Source of the DNA: Desulfofundulus salinus
GTDB taxonomy: Bacteria; Bacillota; Desulfotomaculia; Desulfotomaculales; Desulfovirgulaceae
Reading direction: 5' to 3'
Length of the DNA: 64,000 nt
Assembly (NCBI RefSeq): GCF_003627965.1
Contig: NZ_RBWE01000001.1
Coordinates: 1,900,312 to 1,964,311, forward strand
In this document: piece by piece, positions 8,476 to 16,559 of the stretch
Layout: every line of letters begins with the position of its first letter
Numbering within the stretch: the stretch's first letter is position 1
The notes under the pieces: model-generated
The model's database searches: none
What the model was told of the DNA's origin: nothing
Seen by the model: only the letters and a program-made list of their open reading frames with translations
Position numbers and translations under genes: made by a program

Positions 8476-9651
8476 GTGGGGTTTTTGAAAATCGGTGTTT
8501 TTACCGATAGCTACCGTCCATACACCAGCGGCGTGGTACGGTCCATAGATACTTTTACCGCTGAACTAACCAAACTGGGACATGACATCTATATCTTTGC
8601 CCCCAATTACCCTAATTGCTCCAGGGAAAAGCGGGTTTTTCGTTTTCCATCCGTCCCGGCCCCGACAAACCGGGATTTTGCCCTGGCGGTACCCTTTTCC
8701 TTTCGCCTGAAACCCACCATCAACCAATGGCAACCTGATATTATTCATGTTCATTCACCCTTTTTACTCGGGCGAGTAGGGGCTCGTTATGCCCATAAAC
8801 TGGGCATCCCCCTGGTTTTTACCTTTCACACTCTTTACGATCAATATGTCCACTACGTACCCTTTGCCCAGGAAGTTACACGGGAACTGACCAGACGCTT
8901 TTGCCGGGACTTCTGCAACCGGTGCGATCTGGTGGTTGCGCCCACCGGCATTATTGAGGAACATTTAAAAAAAATGGGGGTGCGTACGAAAATTAAAGTC
9001 ATACCCACCGGCATCAATCTGGAGGAATTTACGCAAGGGGATAAAAACTGGTTACGCCGGGAACATGGAATTAAATCGGAAGAAAAGATCCTGCTTTTTG
9101 TGGGACGGCTGGGGCAGGAAAAGAACATCAGCTTTCTGTTATCCTCTTTTGCGGAACTGAGCAGGGAGATCCCCAATCTAAAACTGGTTTTGGTGGGTGG
9201 AGGCCCGGAAGAGCTCAATTTGAAAAGACAGGCTGCCCAGCTTGGTATAGGCCAGCAAGTAATATTTACCGGCACGTTAAATAGAACGGAAGTAATTAAC
9301 TGTTATCAGGGGGCCGATCTCTTTGTTTTTGCCTCCAAAACCGAAACCCAGGGGTTGGTACTGGCTGAAGCCAAGGCAGCCGGACTTCCGGTGGTGGCCG
9401 TTAAAGCTTTTGGTACAAGTGAAATGGTCAGAGACGGAGAAGATGGTTTTCTGACTCCGGAAAATAAGGACCTTTTTGTAGCAAAAATAAAAGAGCTCAT
9501 CACAAACAACGACCTGTGGCAAAAAATGGCCGCCCGGGCAAAAAACAACGCCCAGTTGCTTTCTTCCTGCCAATCAGCTTTAAATTTAGTTGCCGAATAC
9601 CATGCCCTCCTGGGAAAAAAGCATAATCATTTTATGCGCAGCTCGGTCTAA
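8476..9651 (+). CDS. Glycosyltransferase family 4 (GT-B), glycolipid-type
   Basis: A 391-residue GT4 enzyme, similar in plan to 1,2-diacylglycerol 3-glucosyltransferases and related mannosyltransferases. The N-terminal domain begins KIGVFTDSYRPYTSGVV with the glycine-rich acceptor loop; HVHSPFLLG and FTFHTLYDQYVHY are typical. The C-terminal donor domain has LFVGRLGQEKN, GGGPE and the EX7E motif in ETQGLVLAEAKAAGLPVV. No transmembrane segment; such enzymes are peripheral. GTG 8476 or TTG 8485 could be the start. It is likely to add sugar to a membrane lipid using a nucleotide sugar; the actual substrate is inferred only from family likeness. Confidence 0.85.
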   Translation: MGFLKIGVFTDSYRPYTSGVVRSIDTFTAELTKLGHDIYIFAPNYPNCSREKRVFRFPSVPAPTNRDFALAVPFSFRLKPTINQWQPDIIHVHSPFLLGRVGARYAHKLGIPLVFTFHTLYDQYVHYVPFAQEVTRELTRRFCRDFCNRCDLVVAPTGIIEEHLKKMGVRTKIKVIPTGINLEEFTQGDKNWLRREHGIKSEEKILLFVGRLGQEKNISFLLSSFAELSREIPNLKLVLVGGGPEELNLKRQAAQLGIGQQVIFTGTLNRTEVINCYQGADLFVFASKTETQGLVLAEAKAAGLPVVAVKAFGTSEMVRDGEDGFLTPENKDLFVAKIKELITNNDLWQKMAARAKNNAQLLSSCQSALNLVAEYHALLGKKHNHFMRSSV

Positions 9652-9717
9652 AGTTACAATCTAAAGTTCTAAAGCTCATATTAAAAAACATCGATTTAAA
9701 AACATCGAAAATGCTTA

Positions 9718-10284
9718 TTGCGGGATACATTTATGGGGGGAAGAGGATTGGAAACATGGTTGCCACTGATAGGAGGTTATCTGTTTATTTTCTTTGCCCG
9801 GGTAGTAGACATGTCCCTGGACGTGATCAGAGTATTGATGCTGATGCGGGACAAACGGTTGCTGGCAGCTGCAGTTGGTTTTCTTGAGGTCTCCGTGTTC
9901 ATACTGGCCCTTAATAAAGTATTGGCCGGAGGTTTAAACGACCCCGTTAAAGTAATAGCTTATGCCGGCGGTTTTGCAACAGGAAATTACATCGGCAGCC
10001 TTATCGAAGGCAGACTTGCCCTGGGCTACCTGTCACTGCAAGTGTTCCCGGCACCACAACTGGCCCCCCAGTTTATCGAAAGGTTGCGCCAGGAGGGCTT
10101 TGGTGTCACTAGCGTGGAGTGTCAGGGCCAGTGTGGCGAGAGGACGGTTTTGTTCGTACTTCTTAAGCGACGTGACCTGCAGCGGGCACTATCCATTCTG
10201 AATAAGCTTGATCCCAACACATTCTTTAATGTCTCGGACGCCCGGTTGATCCATGGAGGAGTTTTTCCATCTAAAGGCAAGTAA
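9718..10284 (+). CDS. UPF0316/DUF2179-type membrane protein
   Basis: About 180-188 residues: three hydrophobic helices in the first 100 residues, including FFARVVDMSLDVIRVLMLMR typical of the UPF0316 (YebE/DUF5698) domain, then a soluble C-terminal DUF2179 domain (about 105-180). Three in-frame starts are possible: ATG 9718, ATG 9733 and TTG 9748; the GGGGGG tract at 9735-9740 best suits TTG 9748. The family's role is unknown; DUF2179 is a ligand-binding-like domain. No operon partner is evident. Confidence 0.85.
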   Translation: MRDTFMGGRGLETWLPLIGGYLFIFFARVVDMSLDVIRVLMLMRDKRLLAAAVGFLEVSVFILALNKVLAGGLNDPVKVIAYAGGFATGNYIGSLIEGRLALGYLSLQVFPAPQLAPQFIERLRQEGFGVTSVECQGQCGERTVLFVLLKRRDLQRALSILNKLDPNTFFNVSDARLIHGGVFPSKGK

Positions 10285-10333
10285 AGGAAAGAGATAAAGG
10301 CAGAAGAGTATATACCCCGATTACGTCAGGTAT

Positions 10334-10663
10334 TTAACGGGCGGTGCTTAAAAGACCCGGTTCTAAAGATGTAGTCTGGCCGCCGGGCTGATCCGTTGTA
10401 TCCGGTTTCTGCAGGGGAACCACGGTAGGGGCACCGTTCAATCCCGTAATGATCAGATACTCGTGGCCAGTGGCATTATCCCGTAGAACAGTAAAACCGC
10501 CCAAATTTTTAGTTTCGGAATGCTCATAAATAATCTTAAAACGCTGGGCCTGTCCGTCGGATGCCCCAGGGAGCTGCCCACGGTCGATCTCACCGGCATC
10601 CCGGGAACAACCGATCAGGACGATCGTAAGAAAAAGCAAAAAACCTAGAATAGCAGTACGCAT
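10334..10663 (-). CDS. Small lipoprotein, unknown function
   Basis: A 109-residue predicted lipoprotein. The signal segment ends in lipobox LIGC (Cys19). The mature part has GGFTVLRDNATGHEYLII, which resembles the short DUF6440-type module (a ligand-binding beta hairpin described only by sequence), and ends in a Pro/Gly/Thr-rich tail. The ribosome site GGGAGG precedes ATG 10663. It is alone on the minus strand, convergent with the UPF0316 gene. Function unknown. Confidence 0.75.
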   Translation of the reverse strand: MRTAILGFLLFLTIVLIGCSRDAGEIDRGQLPGASDGQAQRFKIIYEHSETKNLGGFTVLRDNATGHEYLIITGLNGAPTVVPLQKPDTTDQPGGQTTSLEPGLLSTAR

Positions 10664-11001
10664 AAAAAAGCAACCTCCCGCTTATGGAAATCACCACTTG
10701 CTGAAAGCCTCCTACAACGATTATTATATTTCAGCATGTGTAACATTTCAAAGGTTCCCAGGAAAGAAAATATAGAGAATCTCCATAGGCATAAAGAACT
10801 TATTATTAAACTTTATTAAACTGCACCTTGTCCACAAGCTGAGTCAGGGCCGGGGCGTAGACGTCGGCAGCAATTCTTTAGGGTCATGGATGCGAATAGA
10901 CTTGCGAGAGCCGTGGTCGCGCCGAAGTGGCAAGAGTTCTCGGGGCTGGTTGACATAATACTTATTATAGGAACCTTCAGCAATAAAACTCCAGGATCGT
11001 G
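10664..11001. other. Gap with a decayed coding fragment
   Basis: No intact gene is present. The part 10664-10820 is AT-rich and holds the promoter region of the minus-strand lipoprotein gene. The part 10823-11010 has the composition of coding DNA on the minus strand and is described separately. Confidence 0.5.
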
Positions 11002-11010
11002 TTAATCTAA
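10823..11010 (-). pseudogene. Possible decayed gene fragment of unknown family
   Basis: Read on the minus strand from about 11010, a frame without stops gives the peptide text TRSWSFIAEGSYNKYYV, then NQPRELLPLRRDHGSRKS and IRIHDPKELL. Near 10868 the frame appears to shift, after which DVYAPALTQLVDKVQFNKV continues to a stop near 10817. There is no start codon or ribosome site, and base composition is richer in G+C than the flanks. I read this as the 3' end of a lost gene, possibly a mobile-element protein, but I cannot assign a family. Confidence 0.35.
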
Positions 11011-11241
11011 ACTCCTCCGATTCCGATGATCATTGCCCTTCACCCAGTGGTGCTTTTCGAAAGTAAGGATTTCCTTCTGGGGTTGCTTTTTGGCAGGATA
11101 ATCAACCAGTTTTAAACAGTTGGCACAATTATCACAGATTTTGTTCGGGTTCAGCTCGCAAATGAAACAATCACAGCAGTTGTCGCAAATTTTCCCCTCT
11201 TCTAATATACACATCTTGGTAACTTGTTTTATTTTATCCAT
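11002..11241 (-). CDS. Cysteine-rich small protein
   Basis: A 79-residue protein whose first half carries CDNCCDC, CELNPNKICDNC and NCL: about ten cysteines in 35 residues, arranged as repeated CDNC units. The second half is basic and polar. Such an arrangement suggests a zinc or iron-sulfur site. I recognise similar short Cys-rich proteins in Desulfotomaculum relatives but no named family. The ribosome site before ATG 11241 is modest (GATGGGATGGG). It may start at an inner ATG (residue 9). Confidence 0.55.
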   Translation of the reverse strand: MDKIKQVTKMCILEEGKICDNCCDCFICELNPNKICDNCANCLKLVDYPAKKQPQKEILTFEKHHWVKGNDHRNRRSLD

Positions 11242-11550
11242 GCTGAACCCATCCCATCTTTCCCATCTTTTACGTCATCTTTTATATCACCTTTATTTTA
11301 TTACATTCCGCCATAAAGATCAGCAGTATTTCCCTTAACGGGCTAATCTACTACTTAAAAGGGAAAATAATAATCTTATCTGTATCACTTTTACTTCTTC
11401 TTTGAGCCCAGATGGGCGGAATGAATTTTATGTTTACCTTTTTAAGTCCTCCATTTAAGTCGCCCACCGAGTCACCTCCATGGTATAATGTAAATATTAA
11501 TGGATTGGTGTAACCCAAGCGCACAGGGAATTGTAAAGGAGGAGTCAACC

Positions 11551-12075
11551 ATGGGCGTGATTAAAGAAGCAGAGTTACCGGGGTTAGGCAAAAAATACCT
11601 GGTGGAACTGGAAGGCGGAGAACGTATCGGTGTGGTCGTCTACGACGAAGGTTTGCGGGACTTATTTTATTTTGCAGCCGGAGAGAACGAGCCTGCGTAC
11701 ACGGTAACGCTCACCGACCAGGAAGCCCGGCAGATAGCATCTATTCTGGGTGGAGTTTTTTATCAACCGAAAATGTTGGAAAAATTGGAAATGGCTATTG
11801 CTGACCTGCGCATTGAGTGGCTAAAAGTAACCCCACAGGCGCCGGCAGTGGGAAAAAGTATTGGCGAGCTAAACCTGCGCAAAAACCACGGGATTAACGT
11901 TATCGCCATTATTGAAGACGCCGGCCGGGGCAAAAAGAAATGTACGGCCATAAACCCCGGTCCCAGTTTTGTTTTCCTTCCCGGCCAGATGGTAGTGGCG
12001 GCGGGAAAAGCGGGGGACATTGAGGCCTTCGAGGAGTTGATCACAGGGGGAGGGGTCCAAAACGGTGCCGTTTGA
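11551..12075 (+). CDS. khtT: TrkA-C domain regulatory subunit of cation/proton antiporter
   Basis: A 174-residue cytoplasmic protein. The N-terminus (GVIKEAELPGLGKKYLVEL) matches KhtT-type regulatory subunits; the C-terminal half (about 90-160) is a TrkA-C/RCK-C ligand-binding domain ending in FLPGQMVVAAGKAGDIEAFE. KhtT controls the K+(NH4+)/H+ antiporter KhtU, binding nucleotides such as c-di-AMP in Bacillus. AAAGGAGGAG at 11535-11544 sets ATG 11551. It overlaps the antiporter gene by 11 bases, indicating translational coupling. A TATAAT at 11484-11489 lies upstream, but its -35 is poor. Confidence 0.85.
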   Translation: MGVIKEAELPGLGKKYLVELEGGERIGVVVYDEGLRDLFYFAAGENEPAYTVTLTDQEARQIASILGGVFYQPKMLEKLEMAIADLRIEWLKVTPQAPAVGKSIGELNLRKNHGINVIAIIEDAGRGKKKCTAINPGPSFVFLPGQMVVAAGKAGDIEAFEELITGGGVQNGAV

Positions 12076-13285
12076 GACCACGACCAATCTAACTATTATT
12101 TTCTTCCTCATCACCCTGGCCGTTTTACTAGCCAACAAGCTTCATTTCTCATCCATCCCCTTGCTCATCCTTCTGGGCATCCTTTTTGGCCCCTACGGTC
12201 CCCACAACGAATGGTTTGATTTAAGACTGGTGCAGAACTGTGAACTGGTGTCTTTCCTGTCTCATCTGGGGGTCCTGCTACTGCTTTTCTACCTGGGTCT
12301 GGAGTTTTCGGCCAGCCGGGTGGTGCAAAATGGCCCCACCATCCTCAAAGGTGGCACTGTTTATGTGGGGCTGAACTTTCTGCGCGGCCTCATCCTCGGT
12401 TGGGTGTTTTTTCATTCCCTGCCTGAAACGCTCATTGTGGCCGGGATCACCACCATTTCCAGCAGCGCCATGGTGACCAAGCTGCTCATGGAACTGAAAC
12501 GCACCGCCAACCCGGAGACGGAACTGGTTCTGGGTTTTATGGTCTACGAGGACGCCTTCATGGCTGTTTATCTCTCCTTACTCTATACCTACTTTTTAAC
12601 GGGAGGAACTTCCTTTACAAGCGGGCTCCTTAGCGGCCTGGTTACTCTGCTTTTTATCCTCGCCGTTCTATTCTCAGGTCCGCGATTTAGCCCCTACCTG
12701 GAAAGATGGCTGCACATCCGCAGCGGAGAGTCTTTTATTGCCATTGGCTTTACCCTTCTCCTCTTTACCGTCCTGGTGGCTGAAAAGCTACACGTGGCTG
12801 AAGCAGTAGGCGCTTTGCTCCTGGGCCTGATCCTGGCTGAAACCTCCCATGCCAGACGTCTCGTACAGATGATTGCGCCCATGCGCGACCTCTTTGGAGC
12901 CGTTTTTTTCTTCGCCTTTGGTATGGGTATAGACTACCGTGAGTTTTCGGTCGTAGCAGGTATCACTGCCGTGGCGGTATTGGCTACCGTCTTTGGCAAC
13001 CTCTTCACCGGGTGGTTCAGCGCCTGGATTTGTGGCTATCGCGGACGATCGGCCCTGAACGTGGCCAGCATCATGATCCCCCGGGGGGAACTGGCTATTT
13101 TGGTTGCCGGCATAGCAGCCAGTGCTCAACTTACGGCAGCGTTCCAGCCCTTTGCCGCCCTTTATGTACTGGCACTCGCGTTAGTCAGCCCACCGCTGGC
13201 TAAAAAGTCGGGTCGGATACACAACATCGTGACTAATATTTGGTCAAGCCTGCGCCCTGCAAAACAATCCTCCAAGGCCAGTTAG
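12065..13285 (+). CDS. khtU: Monovalent cation/proton antiporter, CPA2 (KhtU/Kef-type)
   Basis: A 406-residue membrane protein with about twelve hydrophobic segments, typical of the Na_H_Exchanger/CPA2 fold. The central GFMVYEDAFMAV carries the acidic pair expected in the ion path, and TTISSSAMVTKLL fits the unwound helix region. It lacks the C-terminal TrkA-N domain of KefB/C, as in KhtU, whose regulator is the separate upstream protein. The GTG start 12065 lies inside the end of khtT, with GGGGGAGGGG upstream. The likely role is K+ or NH4+ efflux in exchange for protons. Confidence 0.88.
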   Translation: MPFETTTNLTIIFFLITLAVLLANKLHFSSIPLLILLGILFGPYGPHNEWFDLRLVQNCELVSFLSHLGVLLLLFYLGLEFSASRVVQNGPTILKGGTVYVGLNFLRGLILGWVFFHSLPETLIVAGITTISSSAMVTKLLMELKRTANPETELVLGFMVYEDAFMAVYLSLLYTYFLTGGTSFTSGLLSGLVTLLFILAVLFSGPRFSPYLERWLHIRSGESFIAIGFTLLLFTVLVAEKLHVAEAVGALLLGLILAETSHARRLVQMIAPMRDLFGAVFFFAFGMGIDYREFSVVAGITAVAVLATVFGNLFTGWFSAWICGYRGRSALNVASIMIPRGELAILVAGIAASAQLTAAFQPFAALYVLALALVSPPLAKKSGRIHNIVTNIWSSLRPAKQSSKAS

Positions 13286-13360
13286 TTAGACCCCTCCTTC
13301 CCCCGCTTCCCTACCCGGTATTCAAAAGCGCCGATACGGGTAGACACGACGCCACGGACA

Positions 13361-13391
13361 ACAAAACGGAGTAGTAAGATGATACTACTCC
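13361..13391 (-). terminator. Rho-independent terminator of the OpuA operon
   Basis: GGAGTAGTA (13368-13376) and TACTACTCC (13383-13391) pair perfectly over 9 bp with a 6-nt loop. Read on the minus strand the hairpin is followed by GTTTTGTT, so it ends the minus-strand opuA operon. It may also slow plus-strand transcription from khtU. Confidence 0.7.
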
Positions 13392-13436
13392 CCTTACTTC
13401 CACGCCGCCGGCTTTTACCCGTAAAAGGCCCCCGAC

Positions 13437-14333
13437 TTACTTATTCAGGTCTTCTATGGAGTTAATAGTTACGTAATCCGGTACTACCAGACCAATTTTA
13501 GCCCCCTCCAGGTTGGGACCGAGATTATCCACCTTGTCTTTCACCTGTTGATAATAGTCCCCGTGGGTGTACGGCAGCCAGGCGGCTACAATGGCATCAA
13601 AATGACCGGCTCCTATACCCGTCCACATTACTCCCGCATCAACTGCCTTGAGCTCAACGTCATAACCTAATTTCATGAGCACATGCTTCACCACGTGGGT
13701 ACTGGCAATCTCGGAATCCCACTCCACATAGCCCAGCTTGATTTTCTTCAGGTTACCCTTGGGTACCCCTTCGGGAATCCATTTTTTCACTTTATCCTCA
13801 TTTTCCCGGATCCACTTTTGGGCCGCTTCATCGGGATCCATTTTGTTCACATTAATATCAAGCATTACCGCTTCCATGTCAGACGGTTGCCAATAAAATG
13901 CATCCAGCATCTGATACGCAGCCGGAGCATCTTTCTGCAAACCTTTGCGCGCAATGGTGGCTATGTGCTCTTCCCCTCCATAAACTCCCTTGGGATCTTC
14001 CAGGTACTTGAGGTCCCACCTGGCAAACATCCAGTGGGGCGTCCAGCCGGTAACCACAATCCACTTTTTGCTTTCGATGGCCGACTTCAACGCAGCCACC
14101 ATAGCAGCACTGGAACTATCCTTTAAGGTGTAGTCCAGACTGTATTCCTTGATCGCCTTTTCAGTAGCCTTCATAATCCCTGCTCCAGGCTCAATGCCTA
14201 TGATCTCCCCGTTAAACTTCTCTTTAACCGTTCCCTGACCGGCCTCCTTTTCACCCGTTGTACAGCCAAAAACGGCAGCCATGAGGAAGACCAGCAATGT
14301 CGCCAACGTCAGTGCTCGGTATTGCCTGAACAT
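13437..14333 (-). CDS. opuAC: Glycine betaine ABC transporter substrate-binding lipoprotein OpuAC
   Basis: A 298-residue lipoprotein (signal ending AVFGC, Cys24) that captures glycine betaine or similar quaternary amines outside the membrane. The first lobe carries GIEPGAGIMKATEKAI and the aromatic GWTPHWMFARWDLKYL; the second carries KLGYVEWDSEIASTHVV and AAWLPYTHG. The Trp residues are those expected for a cation-pi cage. The domain order and the ending SIEDLNK match Bacillus subtilis OpuAC. It is last in the opuAA-opuAB-opuAC operon, 2 bases after opuAB, and precedes a terminator. Confidence 0.92.
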   Translation of the reverse strand: MFRQYRALTLATLLVFLMAAVFGCTTGEKEAGQGTVKEKFNGEIIGIEPGAGIMKATEKAIKEYSLDYTLKDSSSAAMVAALKSAIESKKWIVVTGWTPHWMFARWDLKYLEDPKGVYGGEEHIATIARKGLQKDAPAAYQMLDAFYWQPSDMEAVMLDINVNKMDPDEAAQKWIRENEDKVKKWIPEGVPKGNLKKIKLGYVEWDSEIASTHVVKHVLMKLGYDVELKAVDAGVMWTGIGAGHFDAIVAAWLPYTHGDYYQQVKDKVDNLGPNLEGAKIGLVVPDYVTINSIEDLNK

Positions 14334-14335
14334 AA

Positions 14336-15175
14336 TTAATTCCCCTTTCGTATGTTTTTCTGCCCTAAAGTTTGGGTAACCCGGTCTAGAATGATGGCCA
14401 GGATAACAATGGCCAACCCGCCCTCAAAGCCCCTGGGAATGTCCAGCCTTTGCAGGCCGCGCAACACCTCGCCACCCAAACCTCCTGCCCCAATCATGGC
14501 CGCTATTACGACCATGGAAAGAGACAACATGATACACTGGTTAACACCGGCCATTATCGTAGGTAAAGCCAGCGGCAGTTGCACTTTAAGCAATTTTTGG
14601 GTACGCGTGGAACCGAAGGCTTCCGCAGCCTCCAGAAAATCCACTGGAACCTGCCTGATACCCAAACCCGTTAGCCTGATGACCGGCGGCATGGCAAAGA
14701 TTACCGTGGCTAGAAGGGCCGGTACCCGGCCAATGCCCAATAGAATTACTGCCGGTACTAAATAAACAAAGGGAGGCATGGTTTGCATAAAGTCAAGAAC
14801 GGGCATAGTCATCCTGTGCACCAGGTCACTCCACGCAGTTAATATGCCCACAGGCAAACCGACAATCAGGGCTAAAAACGTAGCACAGATTACCAGGGCC
14901 AGGGTTTCCATAGCCGGTTCCCATAGATTAAGGTTGTAAATGAGCAATAGGCCAACACCGCTCCACAAAGCCACATTCCTCTTACTGAGGAACCAGACCA
15001 GGACAACCAGCAGCGCAATGAGAATAAACGGGTGTACCGCCAGCAACAGGCCGGTTAAGAGACCCATCAGATGGTCAAAGTTGGTATTAATAAAGTCAAA
15101 TAAACCCCCAAAATGTTCCTTTAGGAAATTGATGAGCACCTCCACCCAGTGGCCCAAAGGAATACTGAAAATCAC
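14336..15175 (-). CDS. opuAB: Glycine betaine ABC transporter permease OpuAB
   Basis: A 279-residue inner-membrane permease of the ProW/OpuAB family with about seven hydrophobic segments. The EAA loop reads EAAEAFGSTRTQKLLKVQLP, followed by LPTIMAGVNQCIMLSLSMVVIA. The start overlaps the end of opuAA by 4 bases (ATGA), indicating coupled translation. It forms the membrane channel with OpuAA (ATPase) and OpuAC (binding protein) for osmoprotectant uptake. Confidence 0.93.
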   Translation of the reverse strand: MIFSIPLGHWVEVLINFLKEHFGGLFDFINTNFDHLMGLLTGLLLAVHPFILIALLVVLVWFLSKRNVALWSGVGLLLIYNLNLWEPAMETLALVICATFLALIVGLPVGILTAWSDLVHRMTMPVLDFMQTMPPFVYLVPAVILLGIGRVPALLATVIFAMPPVIRLTGLGIRQVPVDFLEAAEAFGSTRTQKLLKVQLPLALPTIMAGVNQCIMLSLSMVVIAAMIGAGGLGGEVLRGLQRLDIPRGFEGGLAIVILAIILDRVTQTLGQKNIRKGN

Positions 15176-16332
15176 TTCATTCCCCCTTTCCGTACCAGGG
15201 CTGCCAGCAATGCCCCGCGCACAATAACACCTAATAGGCGGTTCTGATCGTCGATTACGGCCAGGGGAAATTTGGAATGGGCCAGGAGCGGGATTAGATC
15301 ATTTAATGGAGTCTCAGGGGTCGCAGTAGGAAAATCATGGCGCAAAATTTTCGAGAGATCCTCCTTGTTACTTTCGCTTGCTTCCAAAGCTTCCTCCGCC
15401 GCGATCAGCCCTGCTAATTTACGATCACGGGTTACCACAAAGATACTGGAAAAGCCTTCCTTACGCATGCGGCGCAGGGCTACCCGCGGGCCGTCTTTTA
15501 AGGATACGGTTCCCGCCGGCCGCATCACATCTTCAGCTGTCAGCACCCTGGTTACATCCACGTCTTCGACAAATTTAGCCACATACTCATCGGCCGGCCG
15601 GGTCAGGATTTCCTCAGGGGTACCTACCTGGACAATGCTGCCGTCCTTCATCAGGGCAATGCGGTCGCCAATCTTTAAGGCCTCGTCCAGGTCATGGGTA
15701 ACAAAAATGATGGTTTTATTCACCTTGCTCTGCAAGGACAGCAGCTCATTTTGCATCTCACGGCGGATCAAGGGATCCAGGGCACTGAAAGCCTCGTCCA
15801 TTAAAAGGATATCGGGATTGCTCGCCAGAGCGCGTGCCAACCCCACCCGCTGCTGCATTCCTCCACTCAGCTGGTCCGGCAGAGCCATCTCCCATTCGTT
15901 TAACCCCACCAGTCCCAGCATTTCCCGTGCCCGGGCATAGCGCTCGTCCCTTTCTACCCCTTGAATTTCCAGCCCGTAGGCCACATTGTCCAGCACCGTG
16001 CGGTGGGGGAAAAGGGCAAAACGCTGAAAAACCATGCCCACCTTCTTGCGCCTGATTTCCCGCAGGCGAACATCGTTGGCGGCAGTAACATCTTCATCGT
16101 CGATAAACACTTTACCCCTGGTAGGCTCTACGAGGCGGTTAATACAGCGCAGGACGGTAGATTTTCCACTTCCGGAAAGTCCCATGATGACAAAGACTTC
16201 CCCTTCACGCACCGCAAAATTGACGTTATTAACGGCAACGGTCTGCCGGGTCTTGGCTAATATTTGTTCTTTACCCCATCCCTGATCGAGCAGAGACAGG
16301 GCACTTTCGGGATTAGACCCAAAAATCTTCAC
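15172..16332 (-). CDS. opuAA: Glycine betaine ABC transporter ATPase OpuAA with CBS pair
   Basis: A 386-residue (or 395) ABC ATPase energising betaine uptake. Walker A GLSGSGKST, signature LSGGMQQRVGLARAL and Walker B ILLMDEAFSALD are intact. Two CBS domains follow (about residues 265-385); in OpuA such domains sense ionic strength. The only standard start is GTG 16332, yet the homologous N-terminus (TDKIKVQGL) is encoded in frame just upstream, and the strong AAAGGAGG at 16369-16376 sits 9 bases before an ACG at 16357-16359. The true start may thus be ACG 16359 (see findings). Confidence 0.93.
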   Translation of the reverse strand: MKIFGSNPESALSLLDQGWGKEQILAKTRQTVAVNNVNFAVREGEVFVIMGLSGSGKSTVLRCINRLVEPTRGKVFIDDEDVTAANDVRLREIRRKKVGMVFQRFALFPHRTVLDNVAYGLEIQGVERDERYARAREMLGLVGLNEWEMALPDQLSGGMQQRVGLARALASNPDILLMDEAFSALDPLIRREMQNELLSLQSKVNKTIIFVTHDLDEALKIGDRIALMKDGSIVQVGTPEEILTRPADEYVAKFVEDVDVTRVLTAEDVMRPAGTVSLKDGPRVALRRMRKEGFSSIFVVTRDRKLAGLIAAEEALEASESNKEDLSKILRHDFPTATPETPLNDLIPLLAHSKFPLAVIDDQNRLLGVIVRGALLAALVRKGGMK

Positions 16333-16400
16333 CAGTCCCTGAACCTTGATTTTATCCGTATCCGTGAACCTCCTTTCCCAATAAACTTTTTGCTTTCATA

Positions 16401-16430
16401 ATTTTATCAATGAACAAATATACCAGTCAA
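16401..16430 (-). promoter_or_regulatory. SigA-type promoter of the opuA operon
   Basis: On the minus strand TTGACT (16430-16425), 18 bases, TAAAAT (16406-16401). It lies about 40-70 bases upstream of opuAA and its ribosome site, a fitting position. Osmotic control cannot be judged from sequence. Confidence 0.65.
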
Positions 16431-16559
16431 CCCGTCTATATTTGCTAAGTTGGCGGATATCCAGGATAATACCCCATCCTTTTCCACTTGCCGGATGCCT
16501 GGGTTGAAATATACACTTTAGTTAAAGAATCAAACATTTGCACGCGAAAGGAAAGAAAA

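Noticed and set aside
9680-9715. Short direct repeat AAAAACATCGA before the UPF0316 gene
   Set aside because: Only two imperfectly spaced short copies in AT-rich DNA; could be chance.
13437-14333. OpuAC lobes appear circularly permuted relative to some betaine-binding proteins
   Set aside because: The order and even the last residues match the known Bacillus subtilis OpuAC, so this is the normal form of one subgroup and not a rearrangement.
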